DNA from: Gonocerus acuteangulatus
Lineage: Eukaryota > Arthropoda > Insecta > Hemiptera > Coreidae
Assembly: GCA_946811695.1 (NCBI GenBank)
Contig: OX328132.1
Location: 128,274,808-128,338,807, forward strand
Reading direction: 5' to 3'
DNA length: 64,000 nt
Below the pieces are notes generated by a model. The model was given only the letters and a program-made list of their open reading frames with translations, had not been told where the DNA came from and made no database searches. Below are positions 59,017 through 64,000 of this stretch, piece by piece (within the stretch, counting starts at the first letter, position 1; every line of letters starts with the position of its first letter). Made by a program: the position numbers and the translations under genes.

Positions 59017-60200
59017 GGGGAAGGTTTTGTACGTTTGACCACTTTGCAAAATTGAATTTTTTTTAGTTTGAATATTAAGGCTAAATTCATTTTTTTTTAT
59101 TTCATTGTAAGTAGTATTCTATTGTTTATCATATTTAATTTTTTCAAGGTTCTAACTTTACATTTAATATTTTTTATTAATTTTTAAAAAAATAATCGTA
59201 CAGTGGTCAAAGGTACAACATGTAGTTGTACCTTTGACCATGGGGTGTTGTACCTCTGCCACGTAAAAACAACACAGCAGTGCAGAAAAAAATTGTATTG
59301 AGTAATATTATAATTAATTGTAAGTTTATTAAATACAGGACATGGACGTAACCATAATAAAAAGCAATTATTGATATTATGTTATGCTTAATATGCTGAA
59401 AAATCCAGTCAAATCGATAAATATTTTAACTGTCAAGCAGATCCACTAGCAATAGAAGGAATATGGAAGTTAAGCCACAATGTCTTCAACATCAATATCA
59501 TACAAATTTTCATCTTCTTTCGTAAACTTGTCACTTAAAGTTTGTTTTTTCAAATATTGGATCTTAAACATTGGGCATTTAATACCACAGATCTCTGCGA
59601 CTAAATATGTAATAGTCTTTTTATTTTTATTTTTAACAAGAATAAAATTTCCTTTTTCCAAATCATATTTTTTAAAGTGTTGCTGGTTATTGACTTAACT
59701 CACGACATTTATCAGACAGATCAACGTCACTTTCTCCTGAAGAAATTTCCGTGTCAGTATCAGAATCTGAACTGTCATTAGAATAATTTTCTTTTTATTT
59801 ACCACTTTTTTAGGAAGGGGTTTATTTGTATGTAGTGTCTTACATTTAGGGTGGTGCTTTCGTTTTTTTTTTCAGCTTCAATAATTAGCTTTTCAGGAAT
59901 ATCTGTCAGGATACGAGGTTTCCCTTTAGGCCGGCCCCTATTTGACATTTTCCTTGCCTCCGCTTTTCGATGAGGTCTTACAACTTCAAGTGGAACGATA
60001 AGGGGCGATAGGTTCGAACTGCTACACTGAGGATTAATAAAGTCAGTTTAAACTTATTTAATTTATTATTTTTTAAATTCTTTGAACAATTGAAGAAATC
60101 AATATTAATTTTTTTAAAAAAATTTGTAGCAGAAGAACATAAAAGTTGAATTATGTAAAAATTACTCAGGTGTGTTGTACCTTTGACCTGATCAAAGGAG
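59017..60200 (-). mobile_element. Pogo/Tigger-like DNA transposon remnant, copy 2
   Basis: Left terminus GGGGAAGGTTTTGTACGTTT and interior parallel copy 1. Minus-strand 59470-59661 repeats the MEKGNFILVKNK peptide. Further upstream in coding direction RPHRKAEARKMSNRGRPKGK and PRILTDIPEK, a basic linker found in pogo-type transposases, is better preserved here than in copy 1. The right terminus is damaged near 60190. Confidence 0.6.
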
Positions 60201-60700
60201 GTTTAGACTATTGGTTTTCCGGCTGAAAAGCCATTTTCCATCTAAATCCGGTCTAGCTGGGCACAGATGTAGGCATTTGGTATATCGGAATGAAATCCTG
60301 TATCGTTCTGAGCCGGCCTAGCAGTAGGCTGTTTATTGTTTTCAATTATTTTTTTCTACTGAAGGAGCACCAAAAGTGAGGGGGAATCACTTGATCAATA
60401 AATGACTATGGAGTAAATTAGTCCTTCATTGACCTTCGGCATTAAGTTTAATTATTATTTGAAGGTTTATCGCCTGACGTTTACACGTCGAAATCCTACT
60501 TAAACCTACCTAATACTTTTGTAACGTATCCTACTTATATATACCTAATTTAGGTTGGAGTTTTGATTTTTAACGTCAATATCTATTTCAATAATAATTC
60601 CTTTACTCCAAACTATACTATATAATCCGTATATATTTGGTACGTTGTACAATGTGTTTGCTAGAATGCGGTCTAAGCTCAATGCGTCCCAACGTCATCC
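60201..60700. other. Intron sequence, nothing recognised
   Basis: Stretch before the minisatellite. No exon or element end seen. Confidence 0.35.
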
Positions 60701-60702
60701 CA

Positions 60703-61280
60703 GACAAAAAGAAAGTCGATATGATGCTGCAAGGGGCCTGCGTCATCCTAGACAAGAAGAAAGTCCATATGATGCTGCAAGGGGCCTGCGTCATCCTAGA
60801 CAAAAAGAAAGTCGATATGATGCTGCAAGGGGCCTACGTCATCCTAGACAAAAAGAAAGTCGAAACGATGCTGCAAGGGACCTGCGTCATCCTACACAAA
60901 AAGAAAGTCGATATAATACTGCAAGGGGCCTGAGTCATCCTAGACAAAAAGAAAGTCGATATGATGCTGCAAGGGACCTGCGTCATCCTAGACAAAAAGA
61001 AAGTCGATATAATGCTGCAAGGGGCCTGCGTCATCCTAGACAAAAAGAAAGTCGATATAATGCTGCAAGGGGCCTGCGTCATCCTAGACAAAAAGAAAGT
61101 CGATATGATCTGCATGGGGGAGCGTCATCCTAGACAAAAAGAAAATCGATATAATGCTGCAAGGGGCCTGCGTGATCCTAGACAAAAAGAAAGTCTATAT
61201 GATCTGCATGGGGCCTGCGTCATCCTAGAGAAAAAGAAAGTCCATATGATGCTGCAAGGGGCCTGCGTCTTCCTTGCAAC
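60703..61280. repeat. 48-bp minisatellite, about twelve units
   Basis: Unit GACAAAAAGAAAGTCGATAT followed by GATGCTGCAAGGGGCCTGCG and TCATCCTA, repeated every 48 bp with few changes; the last units are shorter and more variable. Because 48 is a multiple of 3, frames stay open on both strands (for example a 16-residue repeat RHPRQKESRYDAARGL at 60645-61133). It lies in an intron of the host gene and has no splice or start context, so it is not called as a gene. Confidence 0.9.
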
Positions 61281-61706
61281 AGAAGACTCGAACAGAAGAG
61301 AGTCCGGAGAACTACAGAAATAGGTCTTTAGGAAATAATATTGCCAAATCTAAGGTCTGTCTGCTCGGTGGTAACAGATAAGCACCTTCTTATCTTCATC
61401 TTCAGGATTTTGATGAGCGGAAGAAAATTGGAATCTGGGTTGCACAGTATCTTTAATTAAAGGAGTATTCAGGTCTCTATGGAGTTTTAGAAACAGTACG
61501 GAACATTGGGAATGGTTCTTATGACTTGGGTAAGGAAAATTTGAATACGTCTGATGTTCCATGTCTTTGTTGGTTACCAGAGCTCCGAATCTTCTGTCCT
61601 TATGCGTGAAAAGTGACTTGAAAAGGATCAGGCTGTTTTCAGCTCTTAAGTGTGAAATTCGACCATTGTTAAGTACTGAAATCAAAGTCATATCATCATA
61701 AGTCAC
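61281..61706. other. Intron sequence next to the PDZ8-like exon
   Basis: An open minus frame runs from 61706 down to about 61350 directly after the exon donor. It reads DNTP-LIKDTVQPRFQFS-like sequence without a PDZ feature and is taken as intron. Confidence 0.35.
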
Positions 61707-61801
61707 CTGAGAACGATGATCTTGAAGTTAGGGCCTGGGAGACCTTTGATGATGGCCGACGCGTTGAGGTGGCAACGACCATGTACGATGACACCATTCA
61801 C
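61707..61801 (-). CDS. MPDZ: MPDZ-like exon: C-terminal part of a PDZ8-like domain
   Basis: This is the most upstream exon seen, 95 nt, phase 0 in and phase 2 out. It is preceded by a pyrimidine-rich tract ending TGTAG and followed by GTGACT, a weak donor. It encodes VNGVIVHGRCHLNASA followed by IIKGLPGPNFKIIVLR: the strand after the carboxylate loop, the second helix and the last strand of a PDZ domain. The GR-H-NAS-IIK pattern resembles PDZ8 of vertebrate MPDZ. The first half of this domain must lie on an exon beyond the window end. The 9-kb intron downstream holds the 48-bp minisatellite, a pogo-like element and the R2-like retrotransposon. Confidence 0.85.
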
Positions 61802-62225
61802 CTACACATGAAGGGGCAAAATAATTAAAAAAAAAATATTTACCATAAACATAGTATTGGCATTCCAATGCATATAATTTATATTAATTAATTTGCTCGG
61901 GTGAAAATAAAACCCAGCTTGTCCAGATGTACGCGCAGACCTTTTATTATATTCAATGTGGAATAATATAATAATTGGTTCATTTTGAAAATTATAGAGG
62001 AACCTACATGTTCAAAAAGTCCGACTCGCAGGAACTGAGTCATCTTAGCGCGGTTCAGTTTTTATCCCTAGTGTCATGTAGGAAGATTGAAATAGAAACC
62101 GTTATTATTTTGGTTCAACCTTTCCCCCGTAAACAAAGGGTCCGTTACTAAGGGGCAGCGTACCCTTATACCTGGAATCCACCCACCACTGTTTGGCCAA
62201 CCCCACGACTACAAATAATTTTTTT

Positions 62226-62398
62226 TTTTTTTTACGGCGCATCAACTATTTGGCTATTAGCGCCGGGCTATCTACAGGTTGCCACCCTTTTCTAATGCCA
62301 ACAGCACGTGGTCGGTCACCCATTCAGGTTGCCGACGTTGCTTAACTTCGGTGATCTACGGGAACCGGAGATTCAACGTGGCTATGGCCGTTGGCACT
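62226..62398 (-). mobile_element. 5S-rRNA-derived SINE
   Basis: Minus strand 62398-62300 reads GCCAACGGCCATAGCCACGT, GATCACCGAAGTTAAGCAAC, GGGTGACCGACCACGTGCTG and TTGGC, a 5S rRNA-like sequence of about 99 bp, shorter than the normal 120. It continues through GGCAACCTGTAGATAGCC and GGCGCTAATAGCC to GATGCGCCGTAAAAA. That 3' end is the same as in tRNA-derived SINE S1. The 5S part would supply an internal RNA polymerase III promoter. Confidence 0.75.
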
Positions 62399-62546
62399 AC
62401 AAATAGTTATTTCAAATATCAAAACAAATATCAAAATGTTTCTAATTTTCTTGATTTCTTCTACAGTAATACTAATTCTATAAATAAATGCAATTAAAAA
62501 AAAACAACAACAAACCATTAAAATGTGAGCTAAACAGAAAATTCGT

Positions 62547-62618
62547 GGCTGCACCCTGGAGGCCGGCGCTAATGGCCAAGATTTGTCGATGCGCCGTAGA
62601 AAAAAAAAAAAAAAAAAA
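62547..62618 (+). mobile_element. SINE S1 tail fragment
   Basis: GCTGCACCCTGGAGGCCGG, CGCTAATGGCC and GATGCGCCGTAGAAAAAA. No tRNA head. Confidence 0.7.
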
Positions 62619-62663
62619 GAACAGAACAAACACATTTGAAGTTTTAAGCACTTATTTCTCAAT

Positions 62664-62717
62664 AAGTGCCACCGGCATGAATCTAAAGCGTTAGCTACTA
62701 GACCACGTGGTGACCCC
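62664..62717 (-). mobile_element. SINE S1 head fragment
   Basis: Minus strand GGGGTCACCACGTGGTCTAG continuing to the GATTCATGCCGG region. No body or tail attached. Confidence 0.6.
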
Positions 62718-62998
62718 TACGTGATTGTTTTTTTTTTTTTTAATTGCATTTAAAAGTAAAATGAGTATTTTAGTAATACAAGATAAGAAAATGAGAAAAA
62801 TTGTTATAGTTTTTCCAAGAGCGAACGTTGAGAAAGTTTCCTGTTGTGGCGCTTAAAATCTTATGTTACTTCTCATTGAGATTTTATTTTTTTTAATTTT
62901 CACCAAAGATCTAAACCTAAGTGCTGATATTCCTTTACTAATGGCACTAGGGATATGAACGGAAACGCGCTATGTTGACGCAGTTCCTGGGAGTCGGA

Positions 62999-63655
62999 CT
63001 TTTTGCTTTTATGATTTTTAAAATTTTAGTTAATACCTTGTTCCACGGCCTACATGAATATACCAATTTTAAATGAATTAATACTACAGAGGGCATGAAT
63101 GTATTGTAATCGATAGAGTTTAGAGCTTTTATAAATCCCTTTGTTAGAAAAAAATGGAAAAGTGAGAGAGAGATAGAGCGAAGAGAAAAGGTGTAACCGT
63201 TGTTTTATAAATGGAAATGTGTGTTGGGGGTGGGGAGGAGAGTGAAAATGAAATAACCATTGAGCGGCGAGAGCTGCTCAGAACTGATACTCGCTTCCAT
63301 TCAACTCGTGGCTCAATGGAGAAGCTTCTCGCTGGAAATACAACTCACGAGTTGATTAGGCGCTCAGTCGCTTCTCTTACACGCCAAGCTGCTCTTTGCG
63401 CCTACACGCTCAGGATCTAGGGTATTGTTTTCCGGTCAGTCTGCCATTGAGAGAGATCTTCAGAAGGTGCATTCTTGTCAGCCTCAGCATATTACAGAGT
63501 GAAATAATGGATTCACTTAGTGATTAACATGGATTCGTATAGCATGAGATATATAACTTGTCACTTGGCTGTGGATGGGTAGGGGAAGATGTGGGCGCCT
63601 AGCCGGGTTGCCACTCCTTCCTCCTCTAGACCCGTGCCTAGGCAGAGCGGGGGCG
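62999..63655. other. Upstream intron or gene-flanking sequence, nothing recognised
   Basis: A 69-codon plus open frame (63211-63420) has no motif. No further MPDZ exon was found here, so the preceding exon must lie beyond 64000. Confidence 0.35.
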
Positions 63656-63658
63656 CAC

Positions 63659-64000
63659 AGTAGGGCCAAACGACATTTCGTGTTTCAAAAAAGGCTATAG
63701 CCTCTAAATCTTAAACGATTTCAATGCATTTTTTTTTTTTTTAAATGAATGCTAATAAAATCTAAAACAACATATGCTGGCCAGATTTTTGTTTTTTGTT
63801 TCCCCTGTTTATTAAATTACGTGTAAATAATAATCGAACTTTTACAATTGAACATAAAATAATATTTCATTTTTCATCTAACTTAATATCAGCACTGATA
63901 TCGTTCAAATTAAACATTAAAATCCTGATTAGACTTGAAAAAAATCATTCAAAAATCGTATTATTTCAATTAATTTTATTGTTGAATTAAGATAAATTTA
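63659..64000. mobile_element. MITE M3, copy cut by the window end
   Basis: CAGTAGGGCCAAACGACATT then GGCTATAGCCTCTAAATCTT match the M3 arms at 40367-40975 in order, through TGATATCG. Its left flank is not a SINE, so this is an independent insertion. Confidence 0.65.

Larger units (their letters stand above)
3758..61801 (-). other. MPDZ: MPDZ/PATJ-like multi-PDZ scaffold gene, internal part (ten exons)
   Basis: Ten minus-strand exons join in phase into one reading frame of 1238 nt. They encode the end of one PDZ domain and three more. Each exon is bounded by AG and GT, and every phase agrees with its neighbour. Domain order and linkers match the PDZ8-PDZ11 region of MPDZ/MUPP1: a GRCHLNASAIIK-type domain, a GLGIMIIEGKH domain, a GLGISIVGG domain, and a KKPGKGLGLSVVG domain only a few residues later. 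In the known family this protein is a scaffold at tight junctions and the apical polarity complex that binds C-terminal peptides. Start codon, L27 domain, first PDZs and C-terminus are outside the window. Three introns exceed 9 kb and are packed with transposons. A related PATJ paralogue cannot be excluded from four domains. Confidence 0.9.
62020..62998. mobile_element. H1-derived unit with two inverted 5' ends, o
   Basis: TCCGACTCGCAGGAACTGAG with TTAGCGCGGTTC at 62020 and an inverted, eroded 5' end (GAACGGAAACGCGC, then GGGAGTCGGA) closing at 62998. Between them lie a 5S-derived SINE and S1 fragments. No H1 3' hairpin. Confidence 0.65.

Noticed and set aside
60645..61133. 162-codon plus-strand frame with a 16-residue repeat
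   Set aside because: It is the translation of a 48-bp minisatellite, open in several frames and on both strands, and lies in an intron of the opposite-strand host gene.
62300..62398. Functional 5S rRNA gene
   Set aside because: Too short by about 20 bp and joined to a SINE tail, so treated as SINE head.

Overview
The window is AT-rich, intron-rich animal DNA. The transposon set (mariner-type transposase remnants with a GFCNGN helix-turn-helix, Helentron-like elements, tRNA-derived SINEs, candidate hammerhead ribozymes of the Penelope-element type) suggests an arthropod, but the species cannot be told from the sequence.

One host gene was found. It runs on the minus strand across almost the whole window as ten short exons with consistent splice sites and phases: 61707-61801, 52598-52667, 52022-52078, 21941-22045, 21695-21766, 20815-21001, 19807-19979, 16150-16305, 15150-15308 and 3758-3921. 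Together they encode about 413 residues covering the end of one PDZ domain and three further PDZ domains. The domain order matches the PDZ8 to PDZ11 region of MPDZ/MUPP1 (and related PATJ), the polarity and tight-junction scaffold. Both ends of the gene lie outside the window. Three introns are very large (about 9, 30 and 11 kb) and hold nearly all the repeats.

Layout. 1-1058: 3' part of Helentron-like family H2. 2310-3500: tandem repeat array. 4308-4856: duplicated LTR-like sequence. 5212-14305: large inverted arrangement of Helentron-like family H1, with a central inverted repeat carrying two candidate hammerhead ribozymes. 15-22 kb: exon cluster with a piggyBac-like MITE between exons. 22-33 kb: mariner pseudogene, a hAT insertion with 8-bp target duplication, a pogo-like element, a nested TTAA element and a pogo/psq remnant. 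33.5-49.3 kb: more H1 and H2 copies, two more ribozyme-like motifs and a 1.2-kb palindrome. 49.5-51.4 kb: mariner-type element. 53.3-57.5 kb: R2-superfamily retrotransposon with a gag-like ORF1, inserted in an H1 copy. 58.8-60.2 kb: H1 fragments and a second pogo-like copy. 60.7-61.3 kb: 48-bp minisatellite. 62.0-63.0 kb: an H1 unit with two inverted 5' ends, holding a 5S-rRNA-derived SINE. 63.65-64 kb: another copy of the palindrome's MITE family.

The most interesting items are the ribozyme motifs linked to Helentron-like 5' ends, the two Helentron-like families built on one plan, the R2-like element whose gag-type ORF1 overlaps ORF2, and the 5S-derived and tRNA-derived SINEs that share a 3' tail. 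All family names come from motif recognition by eye; no search was run.
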